From: Orbilia blumenaviensis
Taxonomy: Eukaryota > Ascomycota > Orbiliomycetes > Orbiliales > Orbiliaceae
Reading direction: 5' to 3'
Length of the DNA stretch: 64,000 nt
Assembly: GCA_036872755.1 (NCBI GenBank)
Contig: JAVHNS010000011.1
Span: 1,116,001-1,180,000, forward strand
Shown piece after piece: positions 1-10,701 of the stretch. Below the pieces are notes generated by a model. That model saw only the letters and a program-made list of their open reading frames with translations, ran no database searches and was not told the DNA's origin. Positions within the stretch are counted from its first letter, which is position 1. Each line of letters opens with the position of its first letter. Made by a program: the position numbers and the translations under genes.

Positions 1-45
1 GAACCTAGGTAACTAAATTACGCTCTCTTTGCAGTGTCCTCTTCC

Positions 46-2600
46 ATGGCGCTGCGGCCTGGAGATATTGCTGAAGGTGCGTCGCCCAACGCACGTAGTC
101 TTCTTCTCCCGGATTCAGCCTTCCCGGTCGACGCGCAGACAATCCGGTCTAATAACACTCAAGCCTTCATATATGCTGATGTAAGATTTACCCTATAACT
201 CCCACTAGACAGCACTCACCATTCCCATCTAGCAAAGTCCATAAGCTAGTGGGTACCTTCCAGAATGTCAATGCTAATAGTGATATACAGACCATCATTC
301 GGGAGCTTGTAGCAAAGACTGCCACCGAAGCCAATACATTTCTGGAGCGAGATTCTACACGTGGAGAGTCGAAGGCTGGGAAGAAGGTATCGAGACATCA
401 GACAGGCTCCGAAAAGGCCACGCTTTTCAGCATTTGCGCAAAGCTCAAAAAATATTTAAAAAACCTATTTCAAGCGCTGGCCAGGCAATCGTCTTGCGGT
501 CATGATGAACTACATGAAGCGAGGTTAATGCTTCCTCGACTAGAAGACTACGAGGATGAGTCAACTCTATTTCTCGACTTGTTCCTTGCGTCGTCTTGTG
601 GCAGTCGGTGGGAAGAGGTAAAATGTTCTCAAGTTCCAAGGTAATCCCGTGTTCTACATTAAGACTTGTTCTTCCTCTATCTAACAAACAGTGTGCCGAC
701 CTCGCCTGGTTGTCGGTGCAATGTCTGCGAGCTCATTGACGTAGGAGAATATAATGAACTATGTATCAATTTTTCCTTCGCCGGAGCGGACACTGATTAT
801 GTGTCGATAGGCGGTGATCACTTGGCAAAGGAGAAGGATATTCCTGTAACGTCTTTAGCAAAAATAGCGCAGTTGGACATTTGCGATGCTGTAACTATCG
901 CTACACCTATTCCGGAAGAAGACAGGACCGACTTATTGCTCACTTTGGCACTCGCAATGCTCTACCTCTCGGAAGAATCGTGTCCTAGGCTAATATGGAG
1001 CTCTGACAACATATTCTTTGGCAACGATGACAGATCAAATATGAGCCGTCCATACCTATCCTCCTTGCTTTTACCACCACAGTCATCTCCAAGTCCATCT
1101 TCCGAACTGCCTTACTCTCTGTCCTTTGCTCAACTTCTGTGGGAAATCGAGACAGGGTCGAGGGTTCCAGAAGCAGCCGGATTAAAGGACCAGTCGGGCA
1201 CACCATCTACTTTAAGTCAAACCATGTCTACTTTAAAGGGGAAGCGGGAGCTGAGGCAGGAGCTAAAGCAGATCATAGGTGCTTGCATAGCTATGACTAA
1301 TCTTGACCAGGATCACGACACACGATGCGATTTCATATATCATAAAATTGTTTTGCCTTTAGAGCAGATGGCTAGACCTCCCCAAGTATCTCGACCTGTA
1401 GACGGGCGCCAACAGGCGGCTACACAATATCTAAAGCCAGATACGATAGTCTTGTATGACGAGTGCGAAATATCGTTGCCGTTAGTTACTCCCGTATACA
1501 CAGCTATGGCTTCCTCGACGCTAATCTTCTAACTTCGATATTTAGTGATGCTAATGGGCCAGCCGACACCTTTACTAAAAATCTGAAGGAATTTACTAGC
1601 GTACACATTCTCGGTAACGGACAGAATAACGGTATTCCGATAATCCCTGACAGGATAAAGGTAGCTATTATTGACAGTGGTATAACCGACCGAGGGGTTT
1701 GGCGTCAAAACGCTGAGACCGATGGGCGATTTGCGGAAGGGAGAAGCTGGGCCGGACCAGACCCGGATAATTTTCTGGATACCTATGGTCATGGAACGCA
1801 CGTGGCGTACCAAATAATTTTTGGGGCGCCAAAGGCGACCATTTACGTGGCTAAGATAGCGGATGGCAAAGAGATTTCCAAAGATGGGGCGAGCGCTATT
1901 GCCAAGGTACGAATAAAACTATATATTATAGTCTTCCATGTTGAGAGCTCATCCGGTGACACTCTCTGAACAGGCTATCAATTATGCTGTGGATGTTTGG
2001 AAAGTCGACATTATATCTTTATCTTTTGGACTGAGGAGAGAAAACGAATGCATCGCCAGAGCAATCAGCAATGCCACCCAAAAAAACCCTGTCACGGGCA
2101 AATCGACGCTTGTCTTTGCAGCGGCTGGAAACGATGGGATCCATGAGTATAGAGCATGGCCTGCCCGCCGGCAGGACGTTATCGGTATTCATGCCGCGGA
2201 TGGACGCGGCAATTTAATTAGCAACTTCAGCCCTCCTCCCATGGATGATCGCGATAACTTTGCGGCACTGGGTATCGGAACTAAATCAACGTGGAAGGGT
2301 TGCAATGTCAGGAAATCTGGAACGTCCTTCGCGGTGCCAATGGCAGTGGCAATAGCAGCAAATATGCTAGAATTTACAAAGCAACATATGCCAGAGGATG
2401 AGAAGCTACTCTATTCAGCTGCCAAAATGAAGAGTCTTCTCAGGTCCTTGTCCATGCGAAAGGGTGAATATAACTTCCTTATGCCATGGAAGATCTGCAA
2501 TATTCCTCCTTGCGATCAGCAGGGGTGCCCAGAGCGTCACTGCACACATTGCGTCAGACGATTGCGCCTAGCACTGGAAAGCGCCATATTAGGCAGATAA
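46..2600 (+). CDS. Subtilisin-like (S8) serine protease with DUF7580-like N-terminal region; HET-Q2-type death-module protease
   Basis: Five exons: 46-180, 246-640, 692-1480, 1546-1906, 1974-2600, giving about 768 residues. The frame stays open across all four joins, and introns 3 and 4 carry CTAAC/CTGAA-like branch points. The last 300 residues are a peptidase S8 domain with a complete catalytic set: Asp483 in VAIIDSGI, His522 in GHGTHVA, oxyanion Asn613 in AAAGNDG and Ser678 in SGTSFA. There is no signal peptide, so the protein should be cytosolic. The first 450 residues resemble the helical/kinase-remnant DUF7580 region found at the N-terminus of fungal NLR-like proteins (RPYLSSLLL, SLSFAQLLWEIETG). 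No NTPase or repeat sensor follows. The gene converges on a gasdermin-like gene, 357 bp stop to stop. In Podospora and relatives such S8 proteases cleave and activate the neighbouring gasdermin. A TTTGCAG acceptor at 28-34 means a further 5' exon could lie outside the window, so the start at 46 is uncertain. Confidence 0.8.
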
Positions 2601-2957
2601 TCGGAACCAAACGGATATTACCTATGTACCTAGTTATCTACTTTATGCAGAGAAGTATCGGATAGAACACCCAAGTAACGCAGGTAGAATACCTCTTGGG
2701 TTAACACGAGCCACGTTATTTGTCATACACTTTTACTAGCTAGTACTAGGTTTTAACGATGAGCGGCTTCCAATTTTAAGATGAGATTTTATTGGCATAC
2801 GCACAACCTAGACTCTTAGTTTTCCGACTTTCGAATAACAATGACGCCTGCTCTTATAAATCTACTACTAGAAATTTCACTAAGTGGGATAGTACAAATC
2901 ATACTAGCTACCCACAGTTGTGGTCAACAGCGTCTGGGACCGAGACTACTAGCTACC
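2601..2957. other. Convergent intergenic spacer
   Basis: This is AT-rich 3' flank shared by the protease and gasdermin-like genes. I see no ORF or repeat of note. Both transcripts must terminate within these 357 bp. Confidence 0.5.
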
Positions 2958-3791
2958 CTAGTCACTGACGGGTAAAATCCAAGTTATCTCTTTGCCGCAA
3001 TTTGTCTCTACAACTTTAATCGTCCCCTCTCCGCCTTCAGTAACCTCTTCGTCTTCCAAGTCTTCGAGTTCATTCGTAACCTCATCAACGCCGAGTAGAG
3101 CGCCTTTGATTTGAGGTTCATTTACAAGTCTGCCCTCTCTACCTAACACAGCCTCAACAACAGTCCGCTCGTACCAAAGCTTCCTTAGCCTTACTCCCAC
3201 CACAAAGTCATCCGATTTGGTGACCGAAATCGACTGGTTTGTCTGTGACTCAAAGTGGGCTCGCGGGCCAACCTCGACGATATCTGGTGGATTGATTCCC
3301 ATCTCCGCAGTTGCTTTCCAGTCTTTCTGCGTCTTCGACGAAACAGAGGGATCGCGAGCTATCATTAAACCAGTGACGAGGAAGACTGGAGGCTTCGATC
3401 GGCGGTAGTCGAAGTAGTCCTTAACCTCCGCTAACTGCATGCTATCCGCCATGTATTCTCGCGTCGGGTAGAACTCCACGGTATCTAAACCTTGGAAATT
3501 GAACTCCAGCTCCTCGTTCCCTTCTGCGGACCAGTTGATGCCACCACCAATGCCTTCTATCGCAACAAACTTAGCCCAAATACCTAGATCGCCTTTAAGC
3601 ATTCTAGCTCTAGTTGCGGTAAAGCCCTCAATGTGAAACTCCTGGATTCTGTTCTCCGGTATTTCGACGCGCAGTTCTTGGTTTATTGGTTCGTACGTCT
3701 GAAGATCTGTAAGAAGGGTCCCGAGCGCGAGGGGGCCGTTTGGGGGTGGGACGGTTCGGAAGTTCGGGAGTAAATGGTATGACGGTGCCAT
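2958..3791 (-). CDS. Gasdermin-like pore-forming protein (HET-Q1/RCD-1 family)
   Basis: Single-exon gene of 277 residues, the usual size of fungal gasdermins (about 250-290). It has no signal peptide or transmembrane helix. Family-like features are a conserved start (MAPSYHLLPNF, PNGPLALGTLL), a central GDLGIWAKFV block near residue 70, an LDTVEFYPTREYM segment near 105 and the VTGLMIARDPSV segment near 145. Residues of about 232-256 form a very acidic, probably flexible stretch (DEVTNELEDLEDEE), followed by a short C-terminal tail of about 20 residues. In characterised fungal members, proteolytic removal of a C-terminal fragment of roughly 5 kDa releases the membrane-permeabilising N-terminal part. 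The convergent S8 protease gene is the expected activator. Assignment rests on recalled family motifs and context. The alternative is a related lipid-binding hypothetical family. Confidence 0.68.
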   Translation of the reverse strand: MAPSYHLLPNFRTVPPPNGPLALGTLLTDLQTYEPINQELRVEIPENRIQEFHIEGFTATRARMLKGDLGIWAKFVAIEGIGGGINWSAEGNEELEFNFQGLDTVEFYPTREYMADSMQLAEVKDYFDYRRSKPPVFLVTGLMIARDPSVSSKTQKDWKATAEMGINPPDIVEVGPRAHFESQTNQSISVTKSDDFVVGVRLRKLWYERTVVEAVLGREGRLVNEPQIKGALLGVDEVTNELEDLEDEEVTEGGEGTIKVVETNCGKEITWILPVSD

Positions 3792-6700
3792 TTTTTGAAA
3801 TGATAGACCACTCAGCGGTTGGACTTTGCTTAATCTTTGATCAATATATCTGGTATTAAAAATTTCGCAGACAAATTTAACGGCAAATAATAAGTTAACA
3901 GGAAATTATAAGGATCCGGGATAAGCTGGCGGACTGGGGTCGTCATGCGGGGTCGCTAGTCAGAACGGAAATCATTCCCCCAGCCTTGCACAACGCGATT
4001 CGTTATCACTGGAATGACCTGACTAAAGGCTCAGCTCCTGAATCGGAGGTACAAACATGTTCATTATACCCGACTGCTCTGTGAAGAGTAGTTGGGACGA
4101 GAGTAACCTTGTTGGTGAGGGATTTAATCCTGCGGGTAAGAGATTTGTATGCTCGTTTGCTCTTTTAATAGCAGAAGGTACTATAGTCAACGCAAGTAAG
4201 GTATCTATATTAAGATTATGTAGCTATCAGGCTGGGTTTTGCTGGTCTCGTAAGGTTTTGCGCGCAGATTCACTTTAAGGTTATCCATTTTGGACATTCA
4301 TATGTCAAATAGTTATGTACTGAACCGGTAAACAGGCAAGTACAGTAGCTAATTCACAAGCTGGCAGTTAGCACACAGATAAGCAGGATAATTCGCAGGC
4401 TGGTAGCTGGTTCATAGACTGGTATATGGTTTAAAGATACCAGTTAGTTCATAGGCTAATAGCTGGTTTGTAGGTTACTACTCAATTCCCAAAATAATAA
4501 CTAATTTACAAGTTGATAGCTAATTTACAAGCTCGTAATTAGTTCATAGGTAATTAGTTAATTTATAGGTTGACAGTTGGTTTAAAAGTTACTATAGTAA
4601 GCTGATTCGCAAGTTAGTAGCTAATTAGTAAACTAGCAAGCAGCAGCTAATTCACAAACTACTAGCTAGTTCACAAGCTAGTACTAACTAATTCGCAGGT
4701 TACTAGTTGGTACATGGATAAACAGCGAATTCATTCAGGCGCGAACACAACAGCTGATTCCTAGCCTGGGTTGGGTCTTGTATTAAATATATTAATACTA
4801 ACACAAGCTGGCATTGTAAACAGAGAATCAAGTGCTAAAACTTTTGTTATTAGTATACTAAGTCCTTATTAGTCAGATTAATGTGCAGCAGTAGACACTG
4901 GCACCGTCCCTAGTTTTACTAAAAAAGGAAGTTTATTTTGATGGCTTTCACATGTGTACGCAGTGCAATGGTGCACAGTGGTCTTAACCTTCCTGAATAC
5001 CTAAGTACCTGTACTTGCCGGTGCTAATATTATATAATTATATTATAATCCAGTAGTTAAAAGATGCTTGTCACTCGAGATGTAAACCAATTAACTACCT
5101 ATGGAGTACAATGGCTACACATAGAATCAAAATTCCATGACATATTAAAATAGCGATACGTATTGCGCGTTAATACCCCACGGGCTCATACAATCATTTG
5201 GATCACGATATCGATGGTGTAAATGTAGGTAACTCTGGGAACAACACATGGTGTTGAGGGGAAGTGTTGGCGCTGTAAAGCCTTGCCGAATAGAGACAAC
5301 TCCTAATTTGGACAGCCGACAGTAACACAGGGTTCGAAACTAACAGTGAGCTAATTAAACTTGGGAGGAGGTTTCCAAAATCATCACCTGGGACTTCTCA
5401 TGGCGAGGTTTTAGGTCTGGCCAGTGAGTAAAACGGTTATATAATTTTGGAGGTATTCTGACGAGATATAAGAATTTATGTATGTATATATCTCTTATTA
5501 TATTTGTCCTTTTTCGGGCAATACAATTAGATTATTGGTATATCGTGGCAGGCTCGATATGGGAATATCATCGCGCAAAGTGTACTTATGACCGTGTATC
5601 TATTCGGTAGACCGATATCGGTTCTAGTTGAAGTTAATCTGTGATTGCCTTCTGGGAATGTGACTTGCAGATCTAGGGTGCCCAACCTGGAATGTGATAG
5701 ATATAGTTGGTGTAACCCAAGACCATTGATGTAGCCTCGCTTCGAACTAACCGGTATCAATTAGATCTTGTGTAACCCTTTTTGTATCCACATGCATGTG
5801 CCCACGTATGCAATTGCAATTACTCGGGTAGAATAAAGGCGTAGTGGGGCTTCGCATGGTTTCCAGTACTGCTCCTTTACACAATGCTTGCCATAAAAGA
5901 ACACAAGTTTGCCTGATCTGGTACCTGAATTTGCCCGGGATAGATCGGGTGTGCATATACACGTCAATAAAGGCAGAATATCGCGGTTGTATTTTGATAT
6001 AGTTTTTGAAACTTAGCCAAAAAACCGAAAATGTAGTGACATGTGCAAGCTGTAAGATTGTAATATTAATGCCTTTAAATCGGCATTCAGCAATGTCCCG
6101 CTTCATGAGTGAGATGATACTAGAACCCTATTTAATTTATTTTTTTTTTCTTCTTTTTTCTTTTTTTGTTAGAGATTTAAACGTTTCACTCATTTCCTTT
6201 GATTGGTTTGTCGTAAGGAAAGTTTAAAAATGTTGCAGCACAGCGAATAAGATCGGTTATTGACTAGTATTCCTTAGACCTGTTGGATCCTTGGGGTTCC
6301 GGCCTCGTAGCTGCCGGGCTGCGAAATAATGTGATGGAATACTATATAGCTATACTCTTTATTTATTTCTAGGGTAGTCTGAGCGGGTTATATATATATA
6401 ATTTAACCACGAGGGTTTCGATAGAATTGTCGACTTTAATCTATAGATAGGTTATAAGATAGAATTACACTTTGGTAGAAACGAAACCAGCTGAGTGGCA
6501 GTTCACCACGATATATATATATATATGTATGGGTGTAGATAGGATACGACACCGAGATTCTACTACTGCAGCTTCAGAAACTGCATGAAAACGTATGCTA
6601 AACTAGCACTATAGTGACTTGAACACGCTGTATTTTGGGAGGGAAACTCTAAAATATTCCGTAGCCTGTGGAAGTCGATTGTATCTCGGGGTCTGACTAT

Positions 6701-7436
6701 CCAGACATGGGAAAAATACTCGCTTCGACTTAAACTTTCTTGATATCACAATTTCATAGATTCAATTCGGTTAATATTGCTTTTGGTATCAAATCGCACA
6801 CAAGGTAGCGTGATGACAGGTCCTCCCCTGTGACGGTATATATGTCCAGTTGTTCCAAACAATATTACAATATTAGTTTTCCATGATTGTATAGATATAC
6901 TACCGGACGAGCATCATCGCACATGCGCATCCATGTATGCATGTAGATTAAGCTTTGCTGTATCTGGCACTAGGCGATCCCCATTGTTACTTTACTTGGG
7001 CCATAAACTTTACTCTTCGCCTGGCCAATTAATTCTACACTGCTGGAGTCTAAACATTTTATGATACTGAAATCATACTGCATGCCTTATATTTCATCGT
7101 TTTACCAAGCTCGAATGGAGTACAGGCAGTTGTCAAACTACACCAAGCCGCGTGCCTATCACAAGCCTAGGGACCTCGATGGAAACCAGCATTTTGGGGG
7201 TATATATTAGAATGTCAAGACCGTCCGAAATTCACAGAGCCCCATATACCAAGCAAACTCAACGTTTAAGTATTTTTGGAGTACTTGCTAGTCTCCTGTT
7301 GCGAATGTCTTTCCGGTTCCGCAAAACAAAGCTTTACATCCTTTTAGCATTTGTCCTTCTACGGTTTGTTCTGTCACCTTAATTGACTTTATCTATCTAT
7401 CGAAACAACTTCTTCACCTATTTTAAAACATATCAA
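3792..7436. other. AT-rich gene-poor region
   Basis: There is no convincing gene here. Open frames are short and stop-rich, with no recognisable motif. The stretch holds a decayed minisatellite (4341-4715), a T-rich run at 6141-6168, and (TA)n tracts near 6391-6402 and 6511-6526. It separates the death module from the first orphan-family gene. Confidence 0.5.
4341..4715. repeat. Decayed ~20-bp tandem repeat (minisatellite)
   Basis: About 15 imperfect copies of a unit close to TTCACAAGCTAGTAGCTAA can be followed by eye. Examples are AATTCACAAGCTGGCAGTTAG, AATTTACAAGTTGATAGCTA, TTCATAGGCTAATAGCTGG, ATTCACAAACTACTAGCTAG and AATTCGCAGGTTACTAGTTGG. Unit length drifts between about 18 and 24 bp. 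Most differences are C/T or G/A transitions, which would fit repeat-induced point mutation, though I have not counted them. Confidence 0.75.
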
Positions 7437-8582
7437 ATGGAGGGCTCTAGCTGGCCTTACAGCGCCGCCACCTTGCAACAAATTGCTGCTCAAAGCTTGC
7501 AAAGTGCTGGTAGTGGGGGAAATGACCCCCCTAGGAAAGGGAGTCAAGACATTAATCATGGCAACTGCGGGGGGGACGACGAGTTTGTCCAACAAATATC
7601 ATATGAAGAACTAGTGCTAGAAGACTCCGAGGCCCAAGCCGAAGCTGAAGGGACACAGGAATCACAAAGCGAAGGCAAGCCAAAGAAGCCATACGATAGC
7701 GTGCAGCGTAAAACACACTACGCGGACCACAATAAGGTAGCGCAGGATGGGTTAAAAGACGCCATGGTAGCTTCATTGAATAGACACTTAGGCCCAAAGA
7801 AGAACGGAACCCAGTGGACGTCGGCCGATACAAGAAGGAGCCACTTTTTCCGTTCAGAACGACCCCCTGACGGCCATCTGGAAGCTGATTTTTACTGGAG
7901 GCCGACCAGAGATTTTGCCGAAAGTGAGAAGGACGCCCGAAATGCCTGGAATACTACATTTGCGAGGAATTCAACGGCCTCCCGATGGGGCTCCCAAAGT
8001 TTGAACGCTGTTGCAGAACTTATTCGGAGTGATAGAGTTATACCGTCGAATTCCTTTAGACGCCCAGTCCCATCATCGGTAGGACACTCAGGCGCCTCTG
8101 TTCCTATATCACAAACAGGTCCTTTACCTCCAACGACACTGGCAAGAACCCCAGTCCAAGCACTTTCGAACACACCACGGTCTCTTCCGCCACAGCAACC
8201 ACAGACGAGGACTCAGCAGTCAGACCCCATCGATGCGACTGACCCTGCTCGTTTTCGGGCAGTAATGGAGGCTCACGGTTTCAGGGGGCATATGCCTCCC
8301 ACAGTAACCCACCCACCGCTAAACAGCTCTGGAAGTCAACTTTCCCCGACACAAAGCGAATATAGGCCAGCTGAGCCGCGTCGTCTTGGTCTTATAGGTT
8401 ATAATCCAGACGATTATAACGCCAATGTCACCCAGCGCCCACCCACCCAAAATCTAGGCACCCCATCCGTCGCCCCATATACTGATCCTCGGACCGGATT
8501 AACATTCCCCCATGCACCCAATCAAAATCCACATGGTCAGAACCCGCCCGGCCAGCGCCCACCTCCCCGGCCAAAATTCTAG
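7437..8582 (+). CDS. Orphan-family protein A (shared SRWG...LN domain)
   Basis: Intronless, 381 residues from the ATG at 7437. Function unknown. Residues of about 80-205 contain the domain shared with the genes at 9925 and 44468: LKDAMVASLNRHLG, then an FYW centre, then SRWGSQSLNAVAELIRSDRVIP. The first 75 residues are acidic and low-complexity (EAQAEAEGTQESQSEG). The last 150 are rich in Pro, Gln and Asn and look disordered. There is no signal peptide or membrane segment. The same-strand paralogue begins 1.3 kb downstream, which suggests a local duplication. The frame is open from 7383, but only the ATG at 7437 is a standard start. Confidence 0.75.
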   Translation: MEGSSWPYSAATLQQIAAQSLQSAGSGGNDPPRKGSQDINHGNCGGDDEFVQQISYEELVLEDSEAQAEAEGTQESQSEGKPKKPYDSVQRKTHYADHNKVAQDGLKDAMVASLNRHLGPKKNGTQWTSADTRRSHFFRSERPPDGHLEADFYWRPTRDFAESEKDARNAWNTTFARNSTASRWGSQSLNAVAELIRSDRVIPSNSFRRPVPSSVGHSGASVPISQTGPLPPTTLARTPVQALSNTPRSLPPQQPQTRTQQSDPIDATDPARFRAVMEAHGFRGHMPPTVTHPPLNSSGSQLSPTQSEYRPAEPRRLGLIGYNPDDYNANVTQRPPTQNLGTPSVAPYTDPRTGLTFPHAPNQNPHGQNPPGQRPPPRPKF

Positions 8583-9924
8583 GTATTAAAGTTATTAAAA
8601 CAGCGCTGTAGTTAAGGGCCAAGGCTTCATTGTGAAGATCCAATATTCGCTAGATGTAGACCTGCTTATGTACACAAATTCATAAAGAGTGAACCTGATA
8701 TCATGATCTGAGGGGTAATGGGGCCATGGGTCGTGCGGAATCGGATTAACCTAAGCCCCGTGGATCTGTCCCTAGCTTTGTCTTCCCTCACTTCCTCACT
8801 TCTTCTCTTAAAGTTTCTTTGGTATGGAATCTATTACTCAATTGTACTGCCAATTCGGGGCTGGATATGTTTCTGTTTGCAAAGTATCACATCTAGACTT
8901 AGATGAAGTCTTAACCACGTCCACAACTAGGTTAAAGATATTTCTACTTTCTTTCGAAATTCTCTCTTTCTAACGTCCTCAAGAAATGTATCAAATTTTT
9001 GGAATTAATTTATCTTTGGGTATCAGCTTCCAATCTAAACTCGATCTCAAGGTATATCACCCCCGATCAGAATTTCAAGTTTTATAGCAGTATAACAGTA
9101 ATTCTAGTCGTAGTGATATTAGCTGTATCGCACCGCTAGAGACGCTCCTACTTGGTTTTATATTCTGAGTCCAGGCGAATGACGAAGTTGATCCGACCCT
9201 TTAGCTTACAGCTCTTAGTAATATCGTTGGTCGACAACTTTGTTGAATGCATGCATATGCGCATGTGAAGCACAAAGTGCGGCTCGACTCACTTCACTTA
9301 CATTCTACTTTGAATATCTATAACTACTCGCACGATGGGTATAGAGTGGGGGTTTGTAACTATTTATGAAATTCTAATAGTAATTAAATAGATTGAGCCG
9401 GTCAATATAATTTAAAGAAGTCTGTAGTTTCTGGGGAAAGATTTTCTGCTGACATAAAAGTTTTCCATAACCAGGTAGTATTCGGGTGATCCTTATACTC
9501 TAATGCACTGTATATATATTGATCAAGGCAGCCTATTAATAATGTCGAGTGGTTATCTAAAAGAGATCGCATTGTGGCTATAATTTCAGAAATACTTATA
9601 TGAGGAGCACAAATATTTGAGAGATTGATAATTTCTTTGGTTTGAAAAATGCTGAGCGTGCTATTGTGACTTCTTGATATATTGCCCGTCCTTGACTGCC
9701 CGCTCCTTCTGACATCAAATGTGCTTCTTATCCCTCTCGGCATCTCCTCAGCTTGAATAAAACGCTAACTCCTATCGCGTCTAATCCCATCGACGCCCAT
9801 CACCGATAGCTATCATCATCTTCGCATCACCACTTCAAACCAATCGCGCATACACGTCTAATTCAGGCTACGATACTCCACTAAGCTCTCTGGAGAGAAA
9901 TCACACCCTTAGCCGCATATAAAA
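8583..9924. other. Intergenic region between two paralogues
   Basis: AT-rich spacer of 1.3 kb between the tandem paralogues. It holds one possible small minus-strand gene (9402-9743) and nothing else I can support. The region directly before 9925 is pyrimidine-rich, like other promoters in the window. Confidence 0.4.
9402..9743 (-). CDS. Hypothetical small protein, doubtful
   Basis: An uninterrupted ATG-started frame of 113 codons in an AT-rich spacer. The composition is protein-like (helix-prone segments such as ISEIIATMRSLLDNH and a WLWKTFMSAENLSP stretch), but there is no recognised domain, signal peptide or homologue that I know. It could be a small lineage-specific gene or chance. Transcript evidence would decide. 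Confidence 0.25.
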   Translation of the reverse strand: MPRGIRSTFDVRRSGQSRTGNISRSHNSTLSIFQTKEIINLSNICAPHISISEIIATMRSLLDNHSTLLIGCLDQYIYSALEYKDHPNTTWLWKTFMSAENLSPETTDFFKLY

Positions 9925-10701
9925 ATGGAGCCTTCCCAAGATTCAGAGCTTCCTTCCTCATCTTCTCCATCTCCCCCTCCTCACTCTTCCCCATCCAGTC
10001 CCCCCAACGACGACCAGCCAACAGCGGGCCCCAGCACCTCCCAAGTCCCGGTGGGGCCAAAAGGGAGGTACGACTCAAAAAAACGCGTCGAGTCATACTC
10101 ATCACAGAATAAGCCAGCCTACCAGGCTGTAAAGGAGGCAGCGGCCGAGTCCCTCCTCATCAATCTCAACATAGTTGAGAAACCAGACGATGTCTGGTTG
10201 AGGGACACCCCAAAACCAACCAGCCGAGTTTCGAAGCGGGAAGACCCACGACGGCCCTATTACTGGGCAGTCGTGGGCAACATGTCACCAACGGAAGAGA
10301 AAGGGTGGATGGGGACAATCGAGAGGGCGCGCGAGGGGTCGTCCTGCCAAACTGGGAGCCGCTGGGGTACTGAAAATCTTCGCATCCTAGAAGGGATGTT
10401 GAAGTCGGGTCGTGTTCGCCCGTTCTTTGGAAGGACGGGTAACACCCCGCCACCAGCCGTCTGCGGACTTGTTGCGGAGGGGGGGAGTATCCTCGGGTTG
10501 GGCTGGGGTCTGATGGGTGACGATGAAGACCCATCATCATACGATAAGGAGAAGTATGCCGAGAAGGGGATTACTCTCCTCAGGGACCTCCCTGACCCTG
10601 CGGACCTGGTCCTCAGCTTGTCAAAGGGCCCTGAGGATGAGGACCCGAAAGGCAAGGGGAAGGGGAAGGGGAAGGAGGTCCAAAAACCGGTAAGGACCTA
10701 G
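9925..10701 (+). CDS. Orphan-family protein B (shared SRWG...LN domain)
   Basis: Intronless, 258 residues, with the start at 9925 in a good context (AAAAATGG). Function unknown. It carries the domain of the gene at 7437 at about residues 45-155: VKEAAAESLLINL, a PYYW centre and SRWGTENLRILEGMLKSGRVRP. An extra loop of about 25 residues sits before PYYW. The N-terminus is Ser/Pro-rich and probably disordered. The C-terminus ends in a KGKGKGKGKEVQKPVRT basic tail that could bind nucleic acid or serve as a nuclear signal. Codon use is GC-richer than the surrounding DNA. Same strand as its neighbour paralogue. Confidence 0.75.
   Translation: MEPSQDSELPSSSSPSPPPHSSPSSPPNDDQPTAGPSTSQVPVGPKGRYDSKKRVESYSSQNKPAYQAVKEAAAESLLINLNIVEKPDDVWLRDTPKPTSRVSKREDPRRPYYWAVVGNMSPTEEKGWMGTIERAREGSSCQTGSRWGTENLRILEGMLKSGRVRPFFGRTGNTPPPAVCGLVAEGGSILGLGWGLMGDDEDPSSYDKEKYAEKGITLLRDLPDPADLVLSLSKGPEDEDPKGKGKGKGKEVQKPVRT

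Noticed and set aside
4057..4278. Short open frame before the minisatellite
   Set aside because: 73 codons, no motif, no promoter-like context, in AT-rich spacer.
4341..4715. CRISPR-like array
   Set aside because: Units drift, spacers are absent, and the genome is fungal.
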